Part shown: positions 16,404-24,710 of the stretch, piece after piece
Numbering within the stretch: the stretch's first letter is position 1
Layout of the letters: every line of letters starts with the position of its first letter
Source of the DNA: Thalassolituus sp. UBA1087
Lineage (GTDB): Bacteria; Pseudomonadota; Gammaproteobacteria; Pseudomonadales; Oceanobacteraceae
NCBI GenBank assembly: GCA_002314145.1
Contig: DCCG01000004.1
Location: forward strand, 1 to 64,000
Length of the DNA stretch: 64,000 nt
Reading direction: 5' to 3'
Notes under the pieces: model-generated
What the model was told of the DNA's origin: nothing
What the model saw: only the letters and a program-made list of their open reading frames with translations
The model's database searches: none
Translations under genes and position numbers: made by a program

Positions 16404-17117
16404 ATGGAAAAACGTGAATTACTTTATTCTGGCAAAGCAAAATCTGTCTACACCACGGATGATCCGGATTATATGGTGCTGGAATTCCGCAACGATACCT
16501 CCGCTTTTGATGGTAAAAAGGTCGAACAGCTGGAGCGTAAAGGCATGGTTAATAATGTCTTTAATGCTTTTATCATGAGCCGCCTGGCGGAAGCCGGTAT
16601 TCCGACGCATTTTGAGCGTCAGCTGTCAGACACGGATTCACTGGTTAAGCGCCTGGACATGATTCCGCTGGAGTGCGTGGTGCGCAATATTGCCGCCGGC
16701 AGCCTGTGTCGCCGTCTCGGTGTTGATGAAGGCATTGATCTGCTGCCACCGACCTTCGAACTGTTTCTGAAAAACGATGCACTGGGCGACCCTATGGTCA
16801 ATGAATATCACGCCCGCTCGTTTGGCTGGGTCGAAGATCAGCATCTGGAGCGCATGAAAGAACTGACGTTTAAAGTGAATGATGTGCTCAAGCAGATTTT
16901 TCTGGATGGCGGTCTGCTGCTGGTGGACTCCAAGCTGGAATTTGGCCTGTTTAATGGTGAAGTGGTGCTGGGGGATGAATTTTCTCCTGACGGTTGCCGT
17001 CTGTGGGATAAAGACACCCGTGAAAAACTCGACAAAGACCGCTTCCGTCAGGGCCTGGGTGGAGTTGTCGAAGCCTATGAAGAAGTTGGCCGCCGCATCG
17101 GTATTACCTTCCCTTAA
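16404..17117 (+). CDS. purC: SAICAR synthase PurC
   Basis: A 237-residue phosphoribosylaminoimidazole-succinocarboxamide synthase, an ATP-dependent step of purine synthesis. It has the N-terminal ELLYSGKAKSVY nucleotide segment, SAFDG at about 32-36, the conserved VVRNIAAGS and DSKLEFG motifs (the latter near 176), and GDEFSPDGCRLW near 191-202. Length is normal. It sits close behind the MBL gene (39 bases) with CGGAG before the start. Confidence 0.97.
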   Translation: MEKRELLYSGKAKSVYTTDDPDYMVLEFRNDTSAFDGKKVEQLERKGMVNNVFNAFIMSRLAEAGIPTHFERQLSDTDSLVKRLDMIPLECVVRNIAAGSLCRRLGVDEGIDLLPPTFELFLKNDALGDPMVNEYHARSFGWVEDQHLERMKELTFKVNDVLKQIFLDGGLLLVDSKLEFGLFNGEVVLGDEFSPDGCRLWDKDTREKLDKDRFRQGLGGVVEAYEEVGRRIGITFP

Positions 17118-17134
17118 GCGTCTTGTTTAACCTC

Positions 17135-17160
17135 CAGGCCGGAATGTCCTCTCCGGCCTG
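17135..17160 (+). terminator. Hairpin after purC
   Basis: CAGGCCGG (17135-17142) and CCGGCCTG (17153-17160) form a perfect 8-bp stem 17 bases after the purC stop. No T-run follows, so it may stabilise the mRNA end rather than terminate on its own. Confidence 0.4.
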
Positions 17161-17312
17161 CTGTAGGCCGAAAGCCGCCGTTTATCCTTTCTTTGGTGGC
17201 AAATAATTGGCATTGTCATATTTTGTGGGCAAACTAGCCCCAGTCGCGGCGTTTCTGCATATCAGTCAGGGATGGCGTACCTGAAACAATACTTAGAAAT
17301 GGGATAATTGTG

Positions 17313-18065
17313 ATGAAAAAGACTGCTCTTGCTGTTGCCGTACTGGCACTGTCACCAGTAGCCGCCCAGGCGGATTTACTTTTCACCGTAGGCACGAAAG
17401 CCAGTGTCTGGAATGCAGAAGCCACTGGCGACCTGGATGAGGGCGTATCCGTTGAAGATGACGGCCTGAATCTGGATTCAGAGAACGGCACACAGATCTC
17501 GGTCTTTTTTGAGCATCCGGTTCCTTTTCTGCCAAATATTAAAGTCCGCAATACCGCGCTGGAGCTGGAAGGTGATGGCTCTCTCACCGCGACCTTTGCC
17601 GATCAGACCTTTAATGAAAACGTCGTCAGTACCATGGATCTGTCACACACGGATCTGACCCTGTACTGGGGCGTGCCACTGCCGGTGCCGTTTGTGGATA
17701 TTAATTTCGGTCTGAATGCCCGTCAGTTTGACGGTGTCGCAGAAGTAACCGGTGAAACTTCGGATGTCACTGAATCCGTTGATCTCGATTTCGTACTGCC
17801 GATGCTGTACGGCGAAGTGAAGGTCAACACGCCAATCGGTATTTACGGCAATATTGATATTAATTACGTGGGCTACGGCGATAACAAAATGACCGATCTG
17901 AGTTATGGTCTGGGCTATGATCTGCCTATTCCGGTTGTCGATCTGGGACTGGAAGCGGGTTACCGCGGCCTGAATCTGCAGACGGACCCGGACGATGTGG
18001 ATATTGATGCCGATGTTGATGTTTCCGGCATGTACTTCGGTGCCTCACTGGCAGTCGGTTTCTGA
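17313..18065 (+). CDS. Outer-membrane beta-barrel protein (TIGR04219-like)
   Basis: A 250-residue exported protein. The signal peptide MKKTALAVAVLALSPVAAQA is followed by alternating strands ending in the outer-membrane-type terminus ASLAVGF. The repeated phrase of the LPVPFVDINFGLN type suggests a small barrel of about eight to ten strands. I place it in the TIGR04219 barrel family from memory of the pattern. The start is ATG 17313; a GTG codon immediately before it would add one residue. A 195-base gap upstream probably holds its promoter. The cargo or function is unknown. Confidence 0.8.
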   Translation: MKKTALAVAVLALSPVAAQADLLFTVGTKASVWNAEATGDLDEGVSVEDDGLNLDSENGTQISVFFEHPVPFLPNIKVRNTALELEGDGSLTATFADQTFNENVVSTMDLSHTDLTLYWGVPLPVPFVDINFGLNARQFDGVAEVTGETSDVTESVDLDFVLPMLYGEVKVNTPIGIYGNIDINYVGYGDNKMTDLSYGLGYDLPIPVVDLGLEAGYRGLNLQTDPDDVDIDADVDVSGMYFGASLAVGF

Positions 18066-18073
18066 TAAAGAAA

Positions 18074-18118
18074 GCAGACACAAAAAAAGCGGCGATCAGC
18101 CGCTTTTTTTGTGTCTGC
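18074..18118. terminator. Bidirectional terminator with perfect 20-bp stem
   Basis: Positions 18074-18093 and 18099-18118 are perfect reverse complements around the loop GATCA. An A7 run on one side and a T7 run on the other make it work in both directions between the converging barrel gene and lipoprotein gene. Confidence 0.93.
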
Positions 18119-18141
18119 GTATCAGTCCGGCTGAACAGGTA

Positions 18142-18972
18142 TTACTCCTGTGCACGAATAAATTCAGCCAGTACTTGCTGGCGTTTTTTATCACCCACAA
18201 GAACGCTGACCACTTCTGCCCGTACCGCGTGGGTCGGATGCCGGCGGTATTCGGAATCCAGGTAACATTGCCTCAGGGTGCAGAAACGCAGCCCCATCTG
18301 CACGACCAGTGCCCGGTCGGAGGTATAAGGGTAAGCGGCTTCCGGCGTGGTATTCCAGGAAAGGTCTTTAAACAGACCCGGCTCCCAGTACCAGGCGTCT
18401 GTGCTGCTTTGCAGAATATTGTAGGTTTTAAAATTCAGGGTGGCGGCCACCCAGCGCTGACCGCGTGGCCGCAGAATCTGCTGCCCCAGGCGGTTTTCCC
18501 CGGTTTCTTCTTTTAAGGCAAATTCGAGCACGGATTTGGCCAGCTGCCCTGGCTGGTATTGTGCCTGATCATCAGGAAATAAAGGCCCGTAGACGGCGCT
18601 GTTGGGCAGGTTGCGCATGCCCACCAGAGTGAAGCTCTGCTTATTGTCACTGTAATTATATTTCGCTGCCTGCAGTTCAAATTGCACAAAATACGTCTGA
18701 CCGGGATGAAACTGCTGACCGGCGTCCGCGCTGAACAGAGTATTTATGTCGGCGGCGGGTATCGTCTGCTGGCGTTGCCATGCGCTTAATGCCTCAGCTT
18801 TACGGCTACGGACCCGGGCCTCCTGCGCAGCTGCTTCGCGCTGTGCTTCCAGTGCTGCCTGTTCCGCCCGCTGAGCTTCCAGCATCTGCATGCGTCTGAG
18901 TTCTTCTTTGGACGGGCCGCTGCAGGCGGTAATGGTCAATAAACAGGTGATGACCAGAAGTCCGTACTTCAT
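18142..18972 (-). CDS. Putative lipoprotein, unknown function
   Basis: A 276-residue protein with a lipobox (TITAC, acylated C17). A charged Ala/Glu/Arg-rich helix at about residues 20-70 (KEELRRMQMLEAQRAEQAALEAQ) probably forms a coiled coil. The C-terminal globular part contains a Cys pair (RFCTLRQCYLD) near residue 230. I do not recognise the globular domain. It is monocistronic, with a -10-like TATAAT on the minus strand (19001-19006) ahead of it. Confidence 0.7.
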   Translation of the reverse strand: MKYGLLVITCLLTITACSGPSKEELRRMQMLEAQRAEQAALEAQREAAAQEARVRSRKAEALSAWQRQQTIPAADINTLFSADAGQQFHPGQTYFVQFELQAAKYNYSDNKQSFTLVGMRNLPNSAVYGPLFPDDQAQYQPGQLAKSVLEFALKEETGENRLGQQILRPRGQRWVAATLNFKTYNILQSSTDAWYWEPGLFKDLSWNTTPEAAYPYTSDRALVVQMGLRFCTLRQCYLDSEYRRHPTHAVRAEVVSVLVGDKKRQQVLAEFIRAQE

Positions 18973-19331
18973 GCTGTGTCCTCTCTGATAATTTGTTCCG
19001 ATTATATCCTGACGTCAGAAAATATCGCGGGTTGGACTGGATTTTACTGGCCCTGACGGAGAACTGGCCTGCTTCGTCCGGGCTGGACAGGCCCGGCGTG
19101 CTGTGAGAATCTTGCCGCCCCTGCGGCATCCGCGGGCCGGGCTTGTACTGCCGGAATCAGAGATGCCGGGTTTTGGCGGAGCAGAGAATGCTCCCGGCAA
19201 CGTGGCAGGCATGGCTGCGAAACTTAAGCGGCCCGGGCGCTGTCCCAGCTCCCTGTAGATGCTGTCATATAAATTCACCACGGCATGTAGTAACGTTACA
19301 GGCTTTCGCAAAACCCAAGCAAGGAAAACCC
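18973..19331. other. Intergenic region between divergent lipoprotein and FKBP genes
   Basis: These 359 bases contain the minus-strand -10 (19001-19006) and, before the FKBP gene, AT-rich sequence around 19265-19300 where a promoter is expected. The middle (about 19060-19240) is GC-rich with several small inverted repeats. Open frames crossing it show no family resemblance. No RNA gene was recognised. Confidence 0.5.
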
Positions 19332-20027
19332 ATGAATCTGAAAAAAACCGTACCGGCTGTTGTGCTGGGCACTTTGTTATTGGCTGGCTGCGGCGGCCAG
19401 GAGGAAAAAGTGAAGTTAGAAAATCATCTTGATCAGGCCAGTTATGGTGTTGGTCTGAACATTGGCCGTCAGCTGTCCCAGGAAGGCGTGGATATGAATG
19501 CTGACGCTGTCGCGGCAGGTATCAAAGATGCACTGAGTGGTGCAGAACCGCGCATTGATGATGAGACGCTGAAGGCAGCATTCGATAAAGTTCGTGAAGA
19601 ACAGGTGCGTAAACAGGAAGCACTGAATGATGCAGCGGCCAAAGCCAGCGAAGAATTCCTTGCGAAAAATGCCAAGCGTGATGAAGTCACTGTGACCGAA
19701 TCCGGTCTGCAGTACGAAGTACTGAAATCCGGTGATGATTCTCAGCCGACGCCTTCCGCGACTGATACCGTACGCGTTCACTATCACGGTACTCTGACCG
19801 ACGGCACTGTATTTGATTCCTCTGTTGAGCGTGGCGAGCCAGCTCAGTTCCCGGTTAATGGTGTGATCAAAGGCTGGATTGAAGCACTGCAGATGATGCA
19901 TGTGGGTGACAAATGGAAACTGTACGTACCGGCCGATCTGGCTTACGGTGCGCGCAGTCCAAGCCCGGCGATTCCGGCTAACTCAGCACTGATTTTTGAA
20001 GTGGAACTGCTGGAAATCGTTAAGTAA
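19332..20027 (+). CDS. FKBP-type peptidyl-prolyl isomerase lipoprotein (FkpA/Mip-like)
   Basis: A 231-residue Mip/FkpA-type isomerase. The lipobox LLAGC gives acylated C20. An N-terminal dimerisation domain follows (YGVGLNIGRQLSQEGVDMNADAVAAGIKDALSG, residues ~38-72), then a long helix to about 115, and the FKBP domain from about 120 with VHYHGTLTDGTVFDSS, VIKGWIEAL and the terminal IPANSALIFEVELLEI. The open frame extends upstream to 19143, but the signal sequence and AAGGA before 19332 fix the start. It assists folding at the envelope, and a strong terminator follows. Confidence 0.94.
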   Translation: MNLKKTVPAVVLGTLLLAGCGGQEEKVKLENHLDQASYGVGLNIGRQLSQEGVDMNADAVAAGIKDALSGAEPRIDDETLKAAFDKVREEQVRKQEALNDAAAKASEEFLAKNAKRDEVTVTESGLQYEVLKSGDDSQPTPSATDTVRVHYHGTLTDGTVFDSSVERGEPAQFPVNGVIKGWIEALQMMHVGDKWKLYVPADLAYGARSPSPAIPANSALIFEVELLEIVK

Positions 20028-20050
20028 TCCGGTCTCTGCTTAAGTGCATG

Positions 20051-20080
20051 AAAATGGCGGCCAATGGCCGCCATTTTTCG
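20051..20080. terminator. Terminator after the FKBP gene
   Basis: AAAATGGCGGCC (from 20051) pairs with GGCCGCCATTTT (ending 20077) around a 3-base loop and is followed by further T. The A-run on the other side lets it also serve the converging small gene at 20117. Confidence 0.92.
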
Positions 20081-20116
20081 TTATAAGACCGGTTCCGGCC
20101 CTGATGGCTGGTTATC

Positions 20117-20377
20117 TTATTCGCGGGCTGAATCTGCGTCTGATGGGGATGGTGTCGTCTGTGGATACAGTTCAGCCGAGCGTTGTTTGCACTCTGCCAG
20201 ATCCGCCACCGTGCGGCGCAGTTTATTCAGCTGGCTTTCATTAAGGCTGATGGTTTCCGCGCACTGGCGGCAATCGACGGAGGAGCGCTGCAAAATGTCA
20301 GCAGCCCGGCAGGAAGTAATGGTTCTGCAGGCAGGGCAGGCGACCGGATACAGTGTTGCGTAGGCGACAGGGTTCAC
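20117..20377 (-). CDS. Small putative zinc-ribbon protein
   Basis: An 86-residue ORF with two cysteine pairs, CPAC (14-17) and CRQC (36-39), plus a further Cys between them. The pattern is that of a small zinc ribbon followed by a charged helix (LNKLRRTVADLAECKQ). The start is GTG and the Shine-Dalgarno match is weak. It faces the FKBP gene across a bidirectional terminator. The Cys-pair spacing argues for a real gene. Function is unknown. Confidence 0.5.
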   Translation of the reverse strand: MNPVAYATLYPVACPACRTITSCRAADILQRSSVDCRQCAETISLNESQLNKLRRTVADLAECKQRSAELYPQTTPSPSDADSARE

Positions 20378-20466
20378 AGCAGGCTCAGAGTATTAAAAGT
20401 ATCTCTTTAACCTAGTACAAAAGTGTGAATAAAAAAAGAAGGGAATGTTAGAACTGTCAGCAAAGA

Positions 20467-20543
20467 TGGTCGGGGTAGAGAGATTCGAACTCCCGACATC
20501 CTGGTCCCAAACCAGGCGCGCTACCAGACTGCGCTATACCCCG
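20467..20543 (-). tRNA. tRNA-Pro (anticodon TGG)
   Basis: 77 bases on the minus strand with encoded CCA. The acceptor CGGGGTA pairs at the 3' end, the anticodon stem CCTGG/CCAGG encloses loop TTTGGGA (anticodon TGG), and the T-loop contains TTCGAAT. It is transcribed after tRNA-Asn. Confidence 0.96.
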
Positions 20544-20555
20544 TCATGCTGCTGT

Positions 20556-20631
20556 TGGCTCCCCGAGCTGGACTTGAACCAGCGACCAATAGATTAACAG
20601 TCTACTGCTCTACCGACTGAGCTATCGGGGA
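20556..20631 (-). tRNA. tRNA-Asn (anticodon GTT)
   Basis: 76 bases with encoded CCA on the minus strand. The acceptor TCCCCGA, D-arm GCTC...GAGC, anticodon loop CTGTTAA (GTT) and T-arm CTGGTTCAAGTCCAG are all present. Only 12 bases separate it from tRNA-Pro, so the two share a transcript. Confidence 0.97.
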
Positions 20632-20651
20632 ACGTCTCAACAGCGAGGCGT

Positions 20652-20680
20652 ATATTACGGATAGCCCTGTGCTGCGTCAA
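20652..20680 (-). promoter_or_regulatory. Promoter of the tRNA-Asn-Pro unit
   Basis: Read on the minus strand: TTGACG (20680-20675), a 17-base spacer, then TAATAT (20657-20652), 20 bases before tRNA-Asn. Confidence 0.8.
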
Positions 20681-20766
20681 CTACTTTTTTCAAAGAATTT
20701 TTACTTAAAAAACAAACCCTTAGCCCGCACGGGCAGAAAGCTGTCTTGCTGCCCGCCGGTAACCGG

Positions 20767-22122
20767 TCAGTCTGCCATCAGGTTGAGAATATAATCGGTT
20801 TTGTCTTTCATTAGTGCCGCATTTCCACGGCTCTCCACATTCAGACGGACAACCGGCTCGGTGTTCGAAGCACGCAGGTTAAAACGCCAGTCAGCAAAGC
20901 TCATACTCAGGCCATCGGTATAGTCGATGGCGTCTGCTGAGTCTTTGAAGTGGGCTTCTATTTTCTTCAGTGTGGCGCCGGCATCCTGCAGACGCCGGTT
21001 GATTTCACCACTGCAGGGGAATCTGGCGGTGCGTTCTTCGACCAGCTGTCCCATGCTTTTACCGCTTTTACTGATCAGTTCCGCGACCAGCAGCCAGGGG
21101 ATCATACCGCTGTCGCAGTAGGCGAAATCGCGGAAGTAGTGGTGAGCACTCATTTCACCGCCATACACAGCATCTTCTTTACGCATGCGCTCCTTAATAA
21201 AGGCATGGCCGGTTTTGCTCTCGACAGGAATGCCGCCAAGGCTTTCGGTCAGTTCCACTGTGTTCCACACCAGGCGTGGATCGTGGACGATTTTTTCCGG
21301 GCTGTGTTTTTTCAGGAAAGCTTCAGCCAGCAGCCCGACGATGTAATAGCCTTCAACAAAGTGTCCGTCTGCGTCGAACAGAAAGCAGCGGTCAAAATCG
21401 CCGTCCCAGGCGATGCCCAGATCCGCTTTATTGGCCTGAATGGCTTCAATGGTGGAGGCGCGGTTTTCTTCCAGCAGCGGATTAGGCACGCCGTGGGGAA
21501 AATCACCATTGGCCTCATGGTGTACTTTGATCCATTCAAACGGCAGGTGCGGTTCAAGGGCATCAATCACAGCACCGGCACCGCCGTTACCGGCATTACA
21601 GACAATGCGCAGTGGTTTCAGGGCTGCCACGTCAATGTAGGTGAGCAGATGGTCAATATAAGCCGGGCGGGTATCCTGCCGGCGATAAGTACCGCGTTGG
21701 CTTACCTCACTGAAGCCGGCTTCAGCCGCCAGCCGCTCAATATCTTTCAGGCCGGTATCACCACTGATGGGGCGGGAGTGTTCGCGCACGAACTTCATAC
21801 CGTTGTAATCTTTCGGGTTGTGGCTGGCAGTAACACAGATACCGCCGTCAGCGTTGAGGTGCGACGTTGCGAAATAAATTTCTTCGGTACCGCACTGGCC
21901 GATATCAATAACATCGGTACCGCCATCCTGCAGGCCTTTGGCCAGCGCCTGTGAGAGCGTCTGACTGGTCAGGCGGATGTCATAACCGATAACCACTTCT
22001 TTCGGCTGAAGAAACTGAGCGTACGCACGTCCTGTGCGGTAAGCGATGTCGTCATTCAGTTCGTCGGGAATACGGCCTCTGACGTCATAGGCTTTAAAGC
22101 AGGGTAAAAAGTCTCCCATCAT
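20767..22122 (-). CDS. Phosphomannomutase / phosphoglucomutase (AlgC/CpsG-like)
   Basis: A 451-residue alpha-D-phosphohexomutase interconverting the 1- and 6-phosphates of mannose and/or glucose. Visible motifs are the N-terminal KAYDVRG, the phosphoserine loop TASHNP near residue 105, the metal loop WDGDFDR near 240, the sugar loop GEMSAHH near 325, and the phosphate loop RASNTEP near 418. AlgC-type enzymes use both sugars. Its place next to zwf and near a glucose-1-phosphate-producing phosphorylase fits a role joining glucose-1-phosphate to glucose-6-phosphate. Two ATG codons in tandem (22122, 22119) follow GGAAAGG; either could start. It diverges from zwf. Confidence 0.92.
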   Translation of the reverse strand: MMGDFLPCFKAYDVRGRIPDELNDDIAYRTGRAYAQFLQPKEVVIGYDIRLTSQTLSQALAKGLQDGGTDVIDIGQCGTEEIYFATSHLNADGGICVTASHNPKDYNGMKFVREHSRPISGDTGLKDIERLAAEAGFSEVSQRGTYRRQDTRPAYIDHLLTYIDVAALKPLRIVCNAGNGGAGAVIDALEPHLPFEWIKVHHEANGDFPHGVPNPLLEENRASTIEAIQANKADLGIAWDGDFDRCFLFDADGHFVEGYYIVGLLAEAFLKKHSPEKIVHDPRLVWNTVELTESLGGIPVESKTGHAFIKERMRKEDAVYGGEMSAHHYFRDFAYCDSGMIPWLLVAELISKSGKSMGQLVEERTARFPCSGEINRRLQDAGATLKKIEAHFKDSADAIDYTDGLSMSFADWRFNLRASNTEPVVRLNVESRGNAALMKDKTDYILNLMAD

Positions 22123-22173
22123 CCTTTCCTTTTTTCATCGGTAAGCGTCGTGCGCAATGGGCCCTGCACTGAG

Positions 22174-22202
22174 TTGACGGTGATCGGGCCACGGCATATT
22201 AA
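22174..22202 (+). promoter_or_regulatory. Promoter of the zwf-pgl-edd-eda unit
   Basis: TTGACG (22174-22179), a 17-base spacer and TATTAA (22197-22202). Transcription from here would give a leader of about 240 bases before zwf. Confidence 0.65.
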
Positions 22203-22210
22203 TAATATGC
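22194..22210. promoter_or_regulatory. Palindromic operator candidate on the zwf promoter
   Basis: GCATATT-AAT-AATATGC is a perfect 7-bp inverted repeat that covers the -10 of the zwf promoter. This is where a repressor would block transcription. It does not match the HexR site as I know it (TTGT/ACAA-type halves), so the regulator is unknown. Confidence 0.5.
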
Positions 22211-22346
22211 AAGATTATGTCAGATTTGTTGCGTTTGTGCGTCACAGGCAGGTACGCGCATTGCTAGATAAAACCTCATATCCTGCTCAGTTAAAAGCAG
22301 CGGCGAGGGCCATAACCGGCTAAGCTCAGTATGTCCTGAATGGCAG

Positions 22347-22399
22347 CTTTGCAGGAGACAAGTGTCCCCGGATCATGCCACACTGGCCGGGGTGCAAAG
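22347..22399 (+). promoter_or_regulatory. Structured leader upstream of zwf
   Basis: CTTTGCA (22347-22353) pairs with TGCAAAG (22393-22399), and inside it CCCCGG (22366-22371) pairs with CCGGGG (22387-22392). The two right arms are adjacent, while the left arms are separated by 12 bases holding a GACA/TGTC mini-repeat. No T-run follows, so this is not a terminator. It does not match any riboswitch I recognise. Confidence 0.35.
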
Positions 22400-22452
22400 T
22401 TTAATCATGTCTGTACGGACATCTTAAAACGCAAGGCGACAGGAGAGAGACA

Positions 22453-23910
22453 ATGCAGATTCAGGCACCGTTCGAACTGGTGTTGTTTGGTGGGCTGGGC
22501 GATCTCGCACAGCGTAAACTTTTGCCGTCTATGTATTTTCTGCAACGTGATGGCCGCCTGACCGAAGGCTGTATTTATTGCACCACCCGCCATTCAATGA
22601 CGGAAGAAGAATTTATTGAGACAGTGCGCACCGCACTGCGTCAGCATATTCCGGCTGAATATCTGGAAGAAGAACAGTGGGAAGCGTTTGCCCGGCGATT
22701 AAAATGTGTTGAGTTAGATCTCAGTGATGTGAAAGCCTATAACACACTGAAAAAATCCCTGCTGTCCGGCAACCCCAACCGGGTGTATTACCTGGCCACG
22801 GGGTCGTCTCTGTATACTCCCGTGTGTGAAGGTCTGCATGCCAGTGATCTGATTCAGTCCCACAGCAAAGTGGTGATGGAAAAACCCATTGGCCACGATT
22901 ATGAGTCGGCCAGTGATATTAACGCGGCGGTGGCGGAATACTTTTCTGAATCACAGATTTACCGGATTGATCATTATTTAGGCAAAGAAACGGTTCAGAA
23001 TCTGATGGTACTGCGCTTTGCCAACTCACTGTTTGAATCTCAGTGGAACCAGAATTATATCGACCATATACAGATCACCATTTCTGAAGCCCTGGGCGTT
23101 GAAAAACGTGCAGGGTTTTATGATCACGTCGGTGCCATGCGTGATATGTTTCAGAATCATCTGCTGCAGCTGCTTTGTATAACCGCGATGGAGCCGCCGG
23201 CAAAACTGGAATCAGATGCGGTACGGGACGAAAAAGTAAAAGTGCTGCGGGCGCTGAAACCCATTATCGGTGATGCCATTACTGAAAAAGTTGTGAGGGG
23301 GCAATACGACGCGGGTGTTTCCGATGGTCAGCCGGTTCCGCGCTATCGTGATGAGCCTGGGGTGGAGGCGAAAAGCCTGACAGAAACCTTTGTGGCCGCT
23401 AAAGTTGAAATTGATAACTGGCGCTGGGCAGGTGTCCCTTTCTATTTACGTACCGGAAAACGGCTGGCCGAACGGGCCTGTGAAATTGTGGTGCACTTTA
23501 AAGAAATTCCGCACTCTATTTTCCCGTTGCAGCATAAAAATACCATGGCCAATAAACTGGTGTTCCGTTTGCAGCCTGATGAAGGCGTGCGCCTGATGTT
23601 GTGTGAAAAACGGGTAGGGCCGGGCATGAGCGTGCGGCCCATGAATCTCAGCCTGAATCCGGCTAACCATAAACAGACCCGGGTTCCGGAAGCTTATGAA
23701 CGCCTGTTGTTTGATGCCCTGACCAGTAACCCGACTCTGTTTCTGCGCGATGATGAATTACTGGAAGCCTGGCGCTGGGTTGATCCGATCTTAAAAAGTT
23801 GGGAAGAGACAGAACAGCGTCCTGAACCCTATACCTCAGGCACCTGGGGACCAGCCGCCGCGACTCTGTTGTTGGCAAAAGATGGCCGCCTGTGGGATGA
23901 AAACAGTTAA
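22453..23910 (+). CDS. zwf: Glucose-6-phosphate 1-dehydrogenase
   Basis: A 485-residue enzyme oxidising glucose-6-phosphate to 6-phosphogluconolactone with NAD(P)+. It has the N-terminal Rossmann motif FGGLGDLAQRKLLPS (residues ~11-25; the family usually has GASGDL, so this is a slight variant), VMEKPIGHD near 141, the active site RIDHYLGKE near 172-180, and FYLRTGKRL near 330. AGGAGAG precedes the start. It opens a unit with pgl, edd and eda; no hexR or glk is beside it. Confidence 0.97.
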   Translation: MQIQAPFELVLFGGLGDLAQRKLLPSMYFLQRDGRLTEGCIYCTTRHSMTEEEFIETVRTALRQHIPAEYLEEEQWEAFARRLKCVELDLSDVKAYNTLKKSLLSGNPNRVYYLATGSSLYTPVCEGLHASDLIQSHSKVVMEKPIGHDYESASDINAAVAEYFSESQIYRIDHYLGKETVQNLMVLRFANSLFESQWNQNYIDHIQITISEALGVEKRAGFYDHVGAMRDMFQNHLLQLLCITAMEPPAKLESDAVRDEKVKVLRALKPIIGDAITEKVVRGQYDAGVSDGQPVPRYRDEPGVEAKSLTETFVAAKVEIDNWRWAGVPFYLRTGKRLAERACEIVVHFKEIPHSIFPLQHKNTMANKLVFRLQPDEGVRLMLCEKRVGPGMSVRPMNLSLNPANHKQTRVPEAYERLLFDALTSNPTLFLRDDELLEAWRWVDPILKSWEETEQRPEPYTSGTWGPAAATLLLAKDGRLWDENS

Positions 23911-23980
23911 TCTGAGGTCAGATAAAAACAACAGGATGGCTCCGTATCCGGAGCCGGAAAAATGTCCGGAGGAGTAATAT

Positions 23981-24682
23981 ATGCAGGATTCACGTTTTCC
24001 TGATTCGCACAAACTGGCCCGGCAACTGGCAGAAGACCTCGCCGAGCGTATGCGTGATGCCATTGCTGAGCGTGGCCGTGTGTGCATTGCTGTCAGCGGC
24101 GGTAATACCCCGGTGGCTTTTTTTAAAGCACTGTCGGATCAGTCGCTGCCCTGGGATAAGGTGTTGGTGACGCTGGTGGATGAACGCTGGGTCAATGACG
24201 ATGAAGAAGGCAGTAATGCCCGCCTGGTGAAAGACAATCTGCTGATTAATCAGGCCGCAGATGCGTATTTTCTGCCATTAAAAAATACTGCTCCCACACC
24301 GGTTGACGGTTTTATGGAGTGTGAAAACCGTTTGCATGAACTCATTGTGCGGCTGGATTATGCCGTACTCGGCATGGGCACGGATGGCCACACGGCCAGC
24401 TGGTTTCCGCAATCCCAGGCGCTGGCCCGGGCTCTGGATGAAGCCGGTGGTGCCTGGTGTTGCCCGGTGACCGACGCACCGTCGTTTCCGCAGCGTATGA
24501 CGTTGACCTGGAGTTTTCTGGCCGGCTGCCGGCATTTATTTCTGCATTTTGAAGGTCAGGAAAAAGACGAAGTTTTTACCCGGGTAACTGACCCGGCGCA
24601 AATACAGAACCTCACGGCTATGCCGGTGAGAACGATACTGAGCCAGTCAGCCGTACCGCTCAGCCTGTATCGCACAGCATAA
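23981..24682 (+). CDS. pgl: 6-phosphogluconolactonase
   Basis: A 233-residue SIS/NagB-fold lactonase. It shows AVSGGNTPVAFFKAL at residues ~32-46, TLVDERWV near 66-73 and the family segment LGMGTDGHTASWFP at about 130-143. It hydrolyses the zwf product. It lies 70 bases after zwf and 28 before edd, so it is probably co-transcribed. GGAGGAG precedes the start. Confidence 0.95.
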   Translation: MQDSRFPDSHKLARQLAEDLAERMRDAIAERGRVCIAVSGGNTPVAFFKALSDQSLPWDKVLVTLVDERWVNDDEEGSNARLVKDNLLINQAADAYFLPLKNTAPTPVDGFMECENRLHELIVRLDYAVLGMGTDGHTASWFPQSQALARALDEAGGAWCCPVTDAPSFPQRMTLTWSFLAGCRHLFLHFEGQEKDEVFTRVTDPAQIQNLTAMPVRTILSQSAVPLSLYRTA

Positions 24683-24710
24683 TCCGTGAACTGAATAACC
24701 GGAGATTTTT

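Noticed and set aside
19143..19331. N-terminal extension of the FKBP gene
   Set aside because: The lipoprotein signal and AAGGA place the start at 19332; the extension is Cys/Pro/Arg-rich and would hide the signal peptide.
20950..21954. A 334-residue plus-strand open frame inside the phosphohexomutase gene
   Set aside because: It lies wholly opposite a gene with all catalytic motifs intact; no domain or start signal is seen.
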